Positions 21,469-35,034 are shown, numbered from the stretch's first letter. The stretch is DNA of 64,000 bases from Typha latifolia (GCA_019914945.1 CM034110.1:5535808-5599807); one strand, 5' to 3'. The notes: generated by a model not told the origin, from the letters alone. Numbers and translations are program-made.

Positions 21469-22300
21469 ATGGTACAAATGGCCCCAAATTGGGGTATTGG
21501 GTTAGGCCTAGGCCCAATAGGCAAGAGGGGCTTTGGTGGGCTAAGGTGGGCTGGGTCCAGCCATAGCCCACCCAACATTTGGGTTAGTGGGCTGCGATCA
21601 GACCGCAGCCCACTAAGGGGTTGGGTTGGTGGGCTGCGGCCTGCAACCTACCAACACCTATCTCCCCCCATCTCCTTCGAGGAAGGGAGACAAAGGGGAC
21701 GAGAAGCGGGGGCCCGACATGCTGGTGGCCCTCGTCGCCGGTAGACACCCTCGGGTTGGCAGCTCACGACCCTCGCCGGGGGGGAAGTGCTGGTCGGAGG
21801 GAAGGGAAGGGAATGAAATGAGGAGGGCTCGACTCGGCTCGACGATAGCGGGCGCAACCCACGCCACGGAGGACTCATCGCCCGTCCTTCCCCCTACGGG
21901 GGAGCGGGAGAAGCTCACCCCGCGGCTGAGATGGCCAACGGGGCAGCGAGACGTGCTGCATGGCCGGCGGCCATGGAGGTCCCTCCGCCCAATTCTAAGG
22001 CTCGAAGCCCGACTAGAGAGCCCCTTCCACCGGAGCTCTCGGACCGGCGGCCGGACGTGGGGTCATCGACCGCCGAGGACGATGGTGAGGGGGAGGGGAG
22101 TAAGCTACCGAAATTTAACGACGAGATAGAGGCTTATCGCGATTCGCGCGCTCGGTTTCGTCGGCTCCGGGGCTTCGTCGGCAACCCGCGAGAAAGGAGA
22201 GGGAGAGAGGTAGCAAGGTGGAGAGATGGTGCGGTGGGAGGGGGAGAAAGGGATTAATGGAGGTGAGGAGGGTGGCAGGGTGCTGGGACACACGTCCCCA
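21469..22300. other. GC-rich island of unknown origin
   Basis: Base composition changes sharply from AT-rich to GC-rich with many CpGs. The left part (21480-21650) is built from GGGCTGCGG and CCCACCAACC modules. The rest carries overlapping open frames on both strands (for example 21626-22129 plus), Arg/Pro/Gly-rich with no domain I recognise. It ends in a C-run near 22301. It could be a captured gene fragment, a worn LTR, or a dead promoter/CpG segment. Confidence 0.4.
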
Positions 22301-22400
22301 CCCCCCCCCCCTATAGCTTAATTTACATTGAATTTTGATTTAATACTATAGATGTTATATTTTAAAATATAAAACTAGACCGCCCTTAAAAAATTCTTTA

Positions 22401-23121
22401 GCTCCGTTTGGTTTGAGTAAAAGTCCTGAACATAATTATCTGACGCTATTTATTAGCCATGGATTAATTAGCTTAAACTAGGCTAAGAAAATCTAGTATT
22501 TGGCTAAGAACTAGACTAAGAATGTAATTATTATACTTGATATGACATAAAAAAAAATAAAGGAAAAATGCTTTTGAAGGTAAACAAATAATATGTAAAA
22601 TTAATGTATCAATGTCTTTGACTTTGATGATAATATGATGAACATATATATTATTGTGGGTTTATAAAATACTATTTATTTTTTCATCTTTTAGGCATGT
22701 AAGCTTATTTTTTATATATATATAACTTTATTTAAAAATAAAAGTCAATTATTTGCCTGCTTAGAATCTCATAAGCTCGCAAACCACCTTATAAATTATT
22801 GTGGATTTAATAATTTAAAAAAATTTAAATAAAAATAATTTTATTCTGAAGGAAAATTAAGAATATATAAGAATATGTTTATAATAAGAGTGCCATAGTT
22901 ATAGTAATATAATATAAAAAAGTGAAAAAAATTTACCAAAAAATTATTATTAAATTTATAAAACATATATACAAGTTATTTAGGGATAAAATTGTAATTT
23001 AAGAAAAAAAGTTAGACTTATTTATATTTCTCTCTCTTATATTTTTGAACTTAGTTTAGGGAAAAAATAGTATTTGATTGGCTGTTCAGAATCTAGTCCT
23101 AAACTCAATCCAAACACCACC
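22401..23121. mobile_element. Probable PIF/Harbinger-type MITE upstream of NOP53
   Basis: The left end GCTCCGTTTGGTTTGAGT pairs with the reverse complement of the right end GGTGGTGTTTGGATTGAGT. The flanks are TTA and TTG, a 3-bp duplication with one mismatch. The interior is AT-rich and non-coding. It ends 200 bp before the NOP53 start codon, so it may contribute promoter sequence. Confidence 0.5.
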
Positions 23122-23261
23122 TTGAATTTTGCTCTTAACCACATAGAAGTAAATCCAAATTCTAGCTGAGCTTGATTTGAGTCTAAGTCGGCCCAAAGCT
23201 TGATTTAGTTTGATAGCCCCAGTCCGCCGCCGCCGCTTCTCTCCTCTTAAACCTAGAAAAC

Positions 23262-23280
23262 CTCTCTCTCTCTCTCTCCG
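23262..23280 (+). promoter_or_regulatory. CT-rich tract in the NOP53 5' leader
   Basis: A (CT)n microsatellite lies 40-60 bp upstream of the NOP53 ATG, just after CCGCCGCCGCC and TTAAACCTAG. Pyrimidine-rich leaders are common in plant housekeeping and ribosome-biogenesis genes. The transcription start is not known from this sequence. Confidence 0.4.
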
Positions 23281-23320
23281 CCTCCTCCTGTTGAGGAGAA
23301 GCTTGTTAAGAAAGAAAACA

Positions 23321-26300
23321 ATGGGGAAGAAGGCGAAGGGATCGCGGAAAGGGAAGAAGGCGTGGCGAGCCAACATAAGCACGGAGGACATCGACGAGTA
23401 CTTCGAGAAAACCACCAAAGACGCCCTCTCCGGCGCCGCCGCGCTCCCTTCCCTCAAAAGCGACTCCCTCTTCTATGTCGACAAGTCCAAAGGTACCTCA
23501 TCTCCTTTTTGGCTGTTGGACGTTTGTTTTTTTGCTCTCATGTGGTGTCGCAATGTCTTTGCTAGATAAATACTAAGTAGATGCTCAAAGATTTTCTGAA
23601 AAGTTGCCTTCTTTATTGTACTTTAAGGTATTGATTGTGTAGAACCTATAAGATAACTTACAACCCGTTCTACTGCTCGACGCCGTCCTCCTTGCGTAGA
23701 CCCCGGCATAAATTATTTCATATGCCAACAGTTTGCCAACAGTTTGCCAACTCCGCTAGACCCTAAGGGGTCGAAAGAGCCCATGCCTTCCAACTCCTTT
23801 GGGATGCTGGTTTAGATGAACAAGTGTAGAACCCCTAAGATGTTCATATTGCAGATCCAGTGATGAAGTAGATAAAAAATAATCTCTCTTCTTTCTCTGT
23901 AAAACTCCTAAGATTTTATTGGAAATGATCTCTCTATAAGGTTTTCTAAAGGGATTCCAAGAGGTAAGGAACACAATAGCTTCTGAAAGATCTTACTAGA
24001 AAAAAGGTTCCCTTTTCACTTGTAGTTTGATTATGCTGGATAGTTTATTTTTGAGAAGAAAGCTAAATTATAATTCGATGGAAAATTCTCAAACTTGTTG
24101 AATGGCCTGTTGAAGTAATTTTGACATTGATCAGGGTTTCTACAAGTTACATCGACAAAACCTGAATTTTTGGTTTCCATAATCATCTGTTAAGCAAGAT
24201 CAAGTCATTAGTGCTTGTTGAATACTTGAATTGATCATTTCCATGAAGTAATTGCAGACCCATCTTCAAAAGAGCTTTAATTTTTTTAAAGCAAGAGCAA
24301 CCCTTTTTTTGGTTATTTTATTGCTCTTCAGCTAGTTTCTATGCCATTGATGGCATTCTTTGCATGGCTGATCCTGTAGAGCTGCCTATGTAATTTAATG
24401 AACATCGTTGGAATACATGCAACTCCCTTTGCATATGTAAGCTGTTGAGATTCTGTCAGGGGAGCTGGGGAAATGAAGGGATTGCATTCTCGTGTACAGC
24501 TATGTATATAGGATCAGAATCATATAATAACAATTTCTAATTTCTCCTCAATGTGCTTGAATTTCCATATTGGGCTATTTTAAATATTGCCACGGAGATT
24601 ACCTGGCATAATAATTTCAATATTAAGGAAAAGTGACTGTCCCAGTTGAAGACCTCTGAAGACAGAGAGGAACAGAAAGAATAAATTGACTAGCAGAGAA
24701 AGTTCTGATAGACCTTAGAGTTTTTCTTTAGATCACTGAAGATAGAGCTTAATGATGTAAGAAAATCCATATGATCAAACCCAAAGTAGTTGAGACCCAA
24801 GGATTTGCCATTTGAAGTTTTCTTTTATATACTTGCAATTGGGCATGTTGCTGACTTATTTGATAATTGCCAGATATTCCTATCAAGCGGAAGATTGAAA
24901 AGAAAAGGGAAAAAGTTCTCCATTGTGAGAGCATACTCCAGAGAAATCCTTTTGTGCAAGTAGTTCCATCTTCAGTGTCGAAAAAGTCGAAGGAGAAGAA
25001 GAGAACAGAAGTTTTGAACGAGAATTCCAAAAGCAATGATGTATCCAAGGTATTTGCTGTGCAGTCAAACATATATTTCCGTTCCAAAGCTAGAAGTATC
25101 TAGTAGCTTTATTACATGGTTGAAATGCTCTCAGGTAGATGATCCAGATTCAATGCATCTTGATTTATGGGATGAAAAAGGTTTTTCCATGTCCTAGCTC
25201 TTCTTCACATTTTCTTTAATAGAACACCTGGTTTTGAACGTCCATTTTGTCTTCATAGACCTTGCAGGCGAAGCAAATGCTAAAGCTAAAAAGGTAATGA
25301 ATATAATCTTGCATTTTGTTAGTTTTAAATCCTTGTATGTACATTCTTTATTTGTAATTTAATGTTGTATATAGTCCATGAATACTGTAACCACCGCAAA
25401 TTACAGAAATCTCATCATGCCCCTTCTATCTCTATGACCTATTATATCGTATCAGTTACCTTGTTCTTTTGATTGATGCCATAAAAAAAGATGTGAAAGT
25501 AAAAGGAGGTAAATAAGGGATAAAAGAAGAAGAATATCAATTTATTCATCAAGAGAACTAATACAATCTGAAAATGAACATAAGCTTTCCTCTTCTTTTT
25601 TTTCCAAAGAAATAACCTAATATATCAGCCTTTGAGATCAAACTAGATTTCAACTTGAATGAAGAAAGCTATCTAGGGTTTTAAGATCAATTTTAGGCTT
25701 TGGATGACTCTTTTGTAGCAGAATAATTCTCATATATGCAGCAGGAGAGTAACATATTTTATGGTATAGTTGGAGGCAAAAATATACAAATGGGAGTGAA
25801 ATTTAACAAGAAAAACGAAAGAAAGAAGAAGACTATCTAGGGTTTTAAGATCAATTTTAGGCTTTGGATGACTCTTTTGTAGCAGAATAATTCTCATATA
25901 TGCAGCAGGAGAGTAACATATTTTATGGTATAGTTGGAGGCAAAAATATACAAATGGGAGTGAAATTTAACAAGAAAAACGAAAGAAAGAAGAAGACCAC
26001 AACCCTAAGGCTCAAAGAAGGTAGAGAAGTAAGAAATTGAAGAACTGGGAGAGAACATTCATGCAGTCCAGAGATGCAGAAGGGCGTCTTCCCTATCTCT
26101 GCATAAGAAAGTAAGAAACCAGTCCCAATCAATTTTAGGATGCTAGTTTTATAATCATAGATGATTAGAAGACCTGTTTTGGAAATTGAATGACTTTTAG
26201 GCTCCCTTCTTCGAGGTTTTTGTGGATATGATTTTCTGCATAAATCTTCGGCAGTAAGAATTTCTTCAGAAATGCCATATCTAGTTTAGACTAGAGTTCT

Positions 26301-26862
26301 ACTATTTTTAGGATTGATGCGCAAGTAAATTAGGACTCTCTTACCTTGTATTTTAAATTTTAATTCTTTAGGTGTCTAAAAGGGGATGCAATAAGTGGTA
26401 GCTTTAGATAAAGAGAAGGAAAGGTGGTTAGATAGTCTAATATGCTTAGGAATCCTTTACTATCTAACCTCCAATTTCCAAGTCCAAAATCTTATCTATC
26501 TTAGAGTTTGACTCTATGCCTCACATCATAGTTTAATGTTGTGATAACCAAAGTTCTAATGGTTATAAAATGCAGAGGAAATACTAAGAATTCATAAAAA
26601 ATTGCAGGTACCCACCCCCTCTCTCTGGCACCCTCGTTATCTCTCTTTGTGCTATTGTAGCAGCAAGAAGATGAGGCGACAAGGCTGCTGCAGCAGTGAG
26701 GAGAAAGGGAGGGAGTGGGAGAGAAAAATAGAAGGTAAAATAGGTGAAAAAAATCCTAACCAAATAAAAGAGAGAAAAAAACATCTCGCCGGAGGTTGAT
26801 ATTGTCAGAAAAGTACTCCTCATCATTGTCATCATCATTGCCGGATCAGATGGAAGGGCTGC

Positions 26863-26904
<42 letters not shown>

Positions 26905-29900
26905 TCAATGGGTTGGATATGAAAACTTAAAAGTTAAAACTAGCTTGTTTGGGTCAAAATGCCAAAACGGGTCTGAAACGACCTTTTTTCTGTTTGATAA
27001 TTGCAATCCCAAGCCAATCCTGATCCATTTCAGCCAATCCGGCTCGGGATCATCCGAAATTTCAATCCACAGTTATAATCCTATTCTATTGTCCATGTCC
27101 TCCTATCTATTTGATGCATTGGTGCCAAGTTTAAATAGTAGGTCATATTGTTTGCAAATATGTAAAATAACATTTATTCTAAGTCCGCTCTTTTATCCAT
27201 TTACGAAGGTGGATAAGAAATAATGCTGAGACCAATATAGAAATAGAGAAGGCTGTTAAGAGAATGGAGATAGTTGAATGCCTGCTCTTGAAGAAGCAAA
27301 AAGGAAATGAATCAGCAGATAAAATTAAATCTAAATAAGAGTGGAAAATTGTTGGAGAGATTGGTCACAGATAGCCATCCCATTTTCTTCTTGTGGACCA
27401 ATACTGAGTAAGCTCTTGGTTTTACTCCTGCATTATTGTCGAGGCAGGAATGCAAGAAACCGTTACCTCTTCCCAATTTTGGTATTGTTTTGATTGATAT
27501 TACACCGGTTATATAATCTTGATTATCAACTTGTTCCTTTTGGATTATTTTATTTATAATGTCTTGCACAATTTTTTCAGTATTTAATGCTGTTCATTTC
27601 TTAACAGAGGTCTACTACTTCCCTTATTCCTGCTGTCGAAGTGGAGCCTCCAGGTTGTTCATTCAATCCTCCGTTTGAAGCTCATCAAGTAGGTTATTGC
27701 TATCCTTAAAGTTTTTGTTGTCCTCTGTCATTTGTACAAATCATGCTTCTTATTGACCTTCGATTGATTAGTTGTTTAATTGGTCTTTACTATTATCTAT
27801 ATTCTCATTTTTTCACTTTTTAATATGTGGAACATCAGCATCTTGTATATTATGTTTGATTTGCATTCAGGATTCACTTGCTCGAGCTGTTGCCGATGAG
27901 ATGCAAAAAATCTATAAGAAAGAATTGGGACCTCAACCAGTGCCACTCACAGTTCCTGGTGAGATAGTGGCTGAAGAAGATGTAAGTATTACTTTACTTT
28001 TAGAAGATTGTAAATTTGTAATAGATAGACAAACTTTAATGTTAGATCTCTTCAAATGAAGCTAAACCAAACCCAAAGTTGGTCATTTTAAGTTCTTCTG
28101 CTTGACAATATGGATGTTTTATAGGCAAATTTGTTCATGTGGCTATCCTTAGATATGTTTTAGTTTGTCTATGTAGGATAGGTTTAAGCTAATGCATCTT
28201 TTTTTCAGTACTGTTTTGTTTGGTATGTTGTTTGACTAAATCTTTTACATAAATGCTGAAATGAATGATCTCCAATAAGAATATATCTAGGTTGTTCAAG
28301 ACTTAGTCTATGTTAAGACTTATGGTATCGATAGAAGTCAAAAAGTATTTCCAAAATATCTGCATGAAAATGAAATAGAAAGAGATACCAAAATATGGAT
28401 CTAAAGGAATAAGAAACTAGTGTTCCAGAACCTTCCACTAACCTGAGTTCATTAATTCCTGTTTAAGTTTACCTGGTTGACATATTTTCTTTAGCATTAG
28501 AAAGATTATTAAGCAACTCATTGACTTATATTTTTGTGTCTTGCAGAAGTATTTTCTAGATGCAGACGATGAAAATGAAAATGATACAGAAGAAGACCCA
28601 GAGCATGCAAGCGATGACTTAGCGGCACCACTGTCAGTTTCTGTTTTAACTTTAAACTTTTTATTTGCTGGCACTATTGATATTTTCATTTCTTGTCTCT
28701 AAAAGTCTAAAGGGAAAGTGCAATATATGGTACATGTTAGCCCATGCTTCTTTGCAGTTGACTTGACGCAAATACTTGCAATAAGGGATAAGTGAAAAGG
28801 ATCCATGTAGCTGATCTCAGATAGATACAGGCCTTAGAGCTATAAACATGGCTGTTTTATATGCACTTAACAAACTTGGGCTGCAATTTCCCAAATAAGT
28901 AGGCCCTTTCCACGAGGGCCAAACTGAACTCAGTCTTGTGCAGTTTTTTTTCTAAACCATGTGGCCTATACTTCTAACTTTCTAAGTTCTAACACCTGAA
29001 TGAGCAATCATTGTAAGCTAATTTGAGCTGAAGTTATCTCAAACGCGGCTCATTAATAACAATCCAACATTCAAGCTTGACCTAGATGTGTTTAGGAAAT
29101 ATGCAAGCTTGTGCCCTGTTATTTTATTGAGCTTGAGTGGCTCAGTCCATTCGACACCCTTAGCAGAGATGACTTGAGGTGTGATTTTGGGTCAGCACAG
29201 CCCTATGCTTGTAGGGAGTGCAAAACATTTTTCAGGACATTCTTCAACTTTAGTTAATCCCCAGGATGATACTTTCCAAGGTTTGTTTTTCTTGTTGTCA
29301 TATAGAAGGAGACCTCTTTTACTCATTTTAAGCAACAAGCTTGAAGGTTAACCAAGTGCCTATTTCCGATGATTGTATTTCCATATAAACATTGATGCAT
29401 CTTTATTTCTTGTACGCACTTTTCAAGGAGAGGTGATCTATTCTAGGTTCATTGGCAAGACATCCAAAGCACATCTAAATATCCAATTGTTTGCTAGAGC
29501 ACATCCAACTATTTTAGGGATGGGCATTTCTTTCTCCATTCTACTTGTGATGATATTACGATGCGACCCCTTACAAATTTTGCAATCATTGGTAACTACA
29601 TCTTAACAAAAAATAGTGCATCTTTAGTGCCTACTTGGAGGTTGGTCACTTTGTAACAGCAAAGAATTAAATGAGATGGTCAGATGTTCCAATTTATGAA
29701 CTTTTTCTTCCTAGGAAACCAGGGAAAGTACAACTTTCAAAGCATTTAGTTGCTTTGTTATATATTCTTAAAACTTGGACTATCTTCTTCTTATTATTAT
29801 TATTAAAATTAGGTTTAAATACATTTTACCCCACTGTTAAATTAAAATGCTCTCCTATATTTTGATTTGTCTCAGTACCCTTGTGTGAACTAGGAAATAT

Positions 29901-32620
29901 CCACACAGATGTTAGCGAAATGACTATAATGCCCTTATGGGTATATGGGGTTCATAAAAAATTAGAGTTGATAGTTAAGATACAAAAAGACTAATATTGT
30001 TGACTCGTTAGTCGTTATACTAGTAAAAATTTTGATAAGATTTTATTTTTGTTAAGGGGCATTTTTGGAAATTTTAATTTGGCAGATATTGCACGACTGT
30101 TTTTTTTTAACTTTTTTTTGGAACTATCCGATAATTTGGGTAAGAAAACTAATGGTTTTATATTGGTTAGAACTCAAAACTCTAGAGGGCTAAGTGACCC
30201 AAATCAAAATAGTTGGGGTTATGATCTTAACCACAAAGGGGTAATAAAATGTAGTTGTCTCTAAAAATTATCATCATTATTTTCTTTTTTGGTTATTTGA
30301 AATTCGTTTGGTATTTTAGCAAAGTTATCTGTTGAAGTATCTTGCTAGCTTGTTTATTTAGTGTGATGAAGTAGAGCATTCTTGGATCTTCTGTTTGATT
30401 GAGCTTTAAACATGAATTCACTTCATGTTCGAACATCTCATGCTTAGTGGAGGATCCTGTGCTTTATCATGTTTCCTAGACATTAATATTCACATATTAG
30501 TTGCTCAAATGTAGTTGACCAATGGAACCAAGGTTAGATTTACTCCAAAGTTGAGATCATGTATTCTTTTTCTAAGGTTAGCTTGATACTCTTTGTCTAG
30601 AACACTACTTTTCCCTTTTCCAACTGCCATGTGCTCCTCATATGGAAATGCCAACTGTCAAAAGTGATCTCTTGGATTAAGCTAATCATCATGTTCTCCC
30701 TGTAGTGCATGTGCTAGATGCTTGTAAGTGTTGGCCTATGGTGATTATAAGTGGAATGCTAACTCTTTCTGATGCAGGAAATCCAAAACAAAGAGAGTCA
30801 CACGAGTTAAATTAAACCGGAGAGCCAGGCATAAGGAGCAGCTGAAAACACAAGCAGAAGCAAAAAAGCTGGAGAATCTCTCAAAAGAAATTGACAGGTT
30901 TCTCTCTGTTGTATCCTCATGATCATTGCAGTCCTATGGTGACTTATTTACTGGGTGTCGCTTAATAATTTTGTTGCACTAACTGTTTGCAGTTTGCCGG
31001 ATATAATGGAAGAAATTGCTAAAGAGGATGAAGAAAAGCAAAGACGACATTGTAGACGTGTTATAGCTAGGCAAGAGAGGCTCAAATCTGCTCCACCTCG
31101 TTTGGGAAAACACAAGTATGTCCCATAGCTCATTTTTATGCATATGCTGTTGATAGACTTTACATCTACATCTTTCAGTTTCGTAAGCTTATGTCTGTAT
31201 GTTTGTGCTTTTGGTGGATGACCTAGACTATAGAATTTATGTTAGAAGTGTGCATCAGAATCTTTTCCAAAGTTTTGAAGTGAAGTTAGTAAACCCTATA
31301 GTCCCGCTTATATGTATAGTACCCTGCTTCTGGTAGCAGGCTGAAACAATAGTCAAGACAATGTTCAATTATGTGAACCAGTTACTGCAAGTTGTCCCGC
31401 ATATATAGCTGCTGGATTAGGAAGTATGAACTTTTGAGTTCAAAAGTTCACCTTGTGATGAGAAATGGATACGGTGAAAGCTGCGTCATGCTAAAGAGTG
31501 AGATTTATTTTATCATCATTTAATGATATAGTTATTGATCATGAGCTAGGTTTAAAACACTTGGGCCCGTTTAGTTGTGTGTAATAAGGAAAAAATGGAA
31601 TTAGAATAAGATGAGGCTTATTGCTCTTTCCTTAGTTTAGTGTAAATAGATATTTGTTATTTCTTCTTCTTTTTTGTGGAGAAAGATAGGAAATGGATTT
31701 AAAATTAGATATAAATTGTAATCTTATTTTACAACTATTATAATATCTTTTTATGATTATTTTTGCAATTCTTGGCCAAAAAATAATTTAACTTAATTCA
31801 TCATAATTTATACAATATAAATAGCATCACAAATGGACATGTCATATAAAACATTTTCCACTACAAACATATTCTATAAGTGGTGAGTTTAGTGCTGAAG
31901 AGGGCAATTTGGTCATTTGTGTTTTTGAATAAGTCAGTGAGTTATTCCAAAAAGTTCATCCAAACCAAAACTTGGAATAAAGATATCTAGAATAAGGGAG
32001 TTTATTCTATTTTCCTATTCCAAAACTTTTTCTGGCGTTTGGCATCAGTTTTTTAAAATAAGGGGTTTTATTCTGGAATAACACACTTAGACTATCTAAC
32101 CAAACAGGGCCTTGAGGTTTCACTCACTACTTCTGCTTCATAAAAAGAATTTTTCCCACATTTTCACCAAAAGGTAGGCATAGACACATGTGAGTTTCCT
32201 CAAAAAGAAACTATAGTTATCAATGAGCTATAATATAAGTTGGAAACAAGAGTTTCTCTTAGTGTAGATTATGCTGGTGGGACAATACAAGGTGCAAGAA
32301 ATTCTCAAGTGGAGTGATGCAGTTGGTAGTCATTTGTTTTGTTGATTGTTCCTTGGTGAGTGCTTTCTTGATGATCATATAATTAGGCACTTTATATAAC
32401 AGGTTTGAACCAGCTCCTGTTCAAGTTCTCTTGACAGAAGAAATATCGGGATCACTTCGAAAGCTGAAGGTGGGTTCAATTTTGATTGCATTTGTCCCTG
32501 GATATATGTAGGAACTAACACTCTTATTGCTCTGGTCAAGGGTTGCTGCACTCTAGCAAGGGACCGTTTTAAAAGCTTTGAGAAACGGGGCTTACTTGTG
32601 CCAAGAGCCAAAAATAGCAG
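23321..32620 (+). CDS. NOP53: Ribosome biogenesis protein NOP53 (GLTSCR2/SMO4-like), last exon unresolved
   Basis: NOP53 helps assemble and export the 60S ribosomal subunit in the nucleolus. Exons: 23321-23492, 24874-25049, 25135-25180, 25259-25293, 27608-27688, 27871-27981, 28547-28632, 30778-30897, 30993-31115, 32403-32469 and 32541-32620. All join in frame with GT-AG borders. The start MGKKAKGSRKGKKAWRANIS is the family's basic N-terminus. EVEPPGCSFNPPFEAHQDSL, a DNENDTEEDPEHASDD acidic stretch, RVTRVKLNRRARHKEQLK and FEPAPVQVLLTEEISGSLRK are the conserved NOP53 blocks. The product reaches about 365 residues. The exon ending at 32620 stops in phase 2 at a weak GTTTAT donor, and the expected short basic tail exon was not identified. 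Introns hold a 164-bp tandem duplication and two MITE-like elements. Confidence 0.9.
25671..25998. repeat. Perfect-looking 164-bp tandem duplication in a NOP53 intron
   Basis: 25671-25834 and 25835-25998 are head-to-tail copies that agree throughout by eye, beginning ATCTAGGGTTTTAAGATC. The lack of divergence points to a recent duplication or an assembly artefact. It lies in the intron between exons 25259-25293 and 27608-27688. Confidence 0.9.
26868..26896. repeat. (GA)n microsatellite in a NOP53 intron
   Basis: A GA dinucleotide run within the 2.3-kb intron between exons 25259-25293 and 27608-27688. Confidence 0.9.
29812..30263. mobile_element. MITE-like element in a NOP53 intron
   Basis: The left end (GTTTAAATACATTTTACCCC) and the reverse complement of the right end (AGACAACTACATTTTATTACCCC) form imperfect inverted repeats. 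AAAATTA occurs directly outside each end (29805-29811 and 30264-30270). No coding capacity. It lies in the intron between exons 28547-28632 and 30778-30897. Confidence 0.5.
31564..32111. mobile_element. PIF/Harbinger-like MITE in a NOP53 intron
   Basis: The left end GGCCCGTTTAGTT and the reverse complement of the right end GGCCCTGTTTGGTT form terminal inverted repeats. TTG flanks both sides (31561-31563 and 32112-32114) as a 3-bp target duplication. It is 548 bp long, AT-rich and non-coding. Confidence 0.65.
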
Positions 32621-35034
32621 GTTTATTTTATCATTGCTTGTGTATTTCTGCTCGTCTCAATATTATCTAATTGTCTTGCTGCATAAATTTCATACTGTGG
32701 TTCTGCTATGATGAAACCCTGAGCATCACAATGCATACCCAGCACCATTATACGTTTTAATCTAGTTGAGCAGCTTGATGATTTAATATCCTTAAATACT
32801 TCTTACATTTCTTCAAGTATGTATAAAGTATAAACAAAACATAAAACCTTTTTTCTGGTTCCCACCTGTAGACCAAAATAATCGATGCATAGGTAGCAAA
32901 ATTGAAACTTTCTTTTACGGGCATTGATTTTGTAGTACATTATGGAAGGCAATGGTTCATTACAGTTCATTTTCCGCTTGTATATTTAGGTCGCAAAGAG
33001 TTGCTATTCCCTTGTGAACACTAAAAACAGGAAATATGGCTTTATCAGATTCTAGACGGGCATTTAGATCATGAGAAGATATTCTTCTCAATCTCATTCT
33101 ACCAAGTTGAGATGGTGGCATATTCCTTATAAAAAATAGAACCACAATTTAGATATATATATATATATATATTTTACTTCTTTTCTGAGAGAAGTGGACA
33201 GAGCCCAGTTATACATTACCAATTGTTAATAAAAGGTCCACAAGGAGGAAAGCTTACAAAGAGACTAGGATAAAGAGACTAGGGAGGATAAAGAGTCAAA
33301 AGGAAGTCCAGGATTTACAAGGAAAAGAGTTTCTCCAAAGCCTCAGAACCATGATTTAGATTGCTTCTTTTATAGTTCTACGTCTGTAGTTGGTACTTTT
33401 ATCTCACCAAGTGAATTATAGTCTCTATAAATTTAAATTAGCAACTTTTAACTTATATTCCAGAGGCTTCTCATCTAACATCATTATATATGAACAGGAG
33501 ATAAACGTGTTGGCATGACTTCCTGCTACGGGTATTCACAATACGAAGTACTAATTTTGAGTGAGCTTGTGTTATTCTTCTAATGTAAGGGCAGGAAGAA
33601 TATAACCATCTATTGAGGATGCTCTCTCACTGTGTCTCAAATTCAGGAAGAATATCCTTTTCTTTATTATTTTTTTCCCTTTTGGATGCTGTTTCACCCT
33701 TGAGAAAGATGATAGGGCTTACTGTACAACTTTTTATATATTATGTATTAATTTGATGTAAGATCATCTCTCTTGAAGTTCTGCAATCTATTTCATGTTT
33801 ATCTTTTTCCCTTTATCTTTGAGTGCGAAATTTTTTTCCCATGGGGTTGGGATATTTCCTTCTTCTGTAGGTGGCTAAAAATGAATCAATTTTTTTTAAG
33901 AAGTGAGCTTAACCCACTCATAATTATTGAAAAATTAAACACAGAATAAAGGCCTAGTTACTTACAAAGAGGTGGAGAAGGATTGAAAACTAGTAGAAAA
34001 GTTCGAGGGGAAGCATTTGTTTCACTGGCCCCAAAGTCTAGAGATATTCAAATGTGAGAATGGAGTGAGCCTGGGATTGAAAATTCTAGAGCTCCTCTTC
34101 TTCCACAATAACCAACAAAATAAATTAAAAAGGAAATCTAAGGTCTTTCGCCAATCCAACCACAACATCACATAGGGGGGCTACCCTCCTCTCCTCTTGC
34201 AACGAATAGACCAGGAAGCGAGAAGCCTACTCGACCACAGTTTCAACTCGGAGTCGGAGGAGGAGGAACTGAGGAAGAAGCCGAGAGATAGGGCCCTCTA
34301 CCTAACCACGAATGAACGCACGGACTGGGTGGCAAAACCGAGCAACGGAGACGAGGACCTTCTCAGGGATGAGCGAGGGGTCCTCATAGGTAGGAACACA
34401 ATGGGGCCTGGAACTCCGACAAGATCACAATGTCAAAGGGAGTCGTCGGCATCGAGCATCTCTAGGGTCCCAAAGGAGGAGATTATGGAAGTGGATGACT
34501 GCTTGCGCGTTTTGTACACTTCACGAGAGAAACATTGTTTGTACAACTTTTATGAACAATTACAATAACAAATTAGATAATTTATGCGATAATGGTTAAG
34601 GTTGGAGAATGACTTTTTGGGTCGTTCCAGGTTTTCTCCTATTTATGCTTCTAAGGCAATGTTTTGAGAAAAAAAAAGTGTAATCAACCAATTATATTAA
34701 GAATAAGAGTATATAAGGAAGGGAAGAGAGTTGGATAGAGAGTGGAGTCGAGAAGTTCTCTTGATTCTGACTATTTATTATCACTCTTTGATTCTTTTTT
34801 TTAATCTACGCCCGGATGTGCTGCATGACATATATAGCCATAGCCACAGTAGCAGATTCAGGACATTAATCATATTAGCAACACCCTTTAATTTTATGAC
34901 AAAATTTTCATTGACAAAAGAAAATTTTCTAATCATTTGTATACTACATTCACAACAATTCAAATGTCATGAAATTAGAATCAATTTAACCATCCTAATC
35001 TTCTCTGCAGTCCTTTTTCTCCACCTACTTGCCA
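32621..35034. other. Region between convergent NOP53 and the metalloprotease gene
   Basis: It should contain the unresolved NOP53 last exon and 3'UTR, and the 3'UTR of the minus-strand metalloprotease gene. A plus-strand open frame at 34197-34568 (123 codons) has an acidic/basic-rich sequence (SESEEEELRKKPRDRALYL) more protein-like than its surroundings, but matches no family I recognise. A short (TA)n run is at about 33153-33170. Nothing else is supported. Confidence 0.45.
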
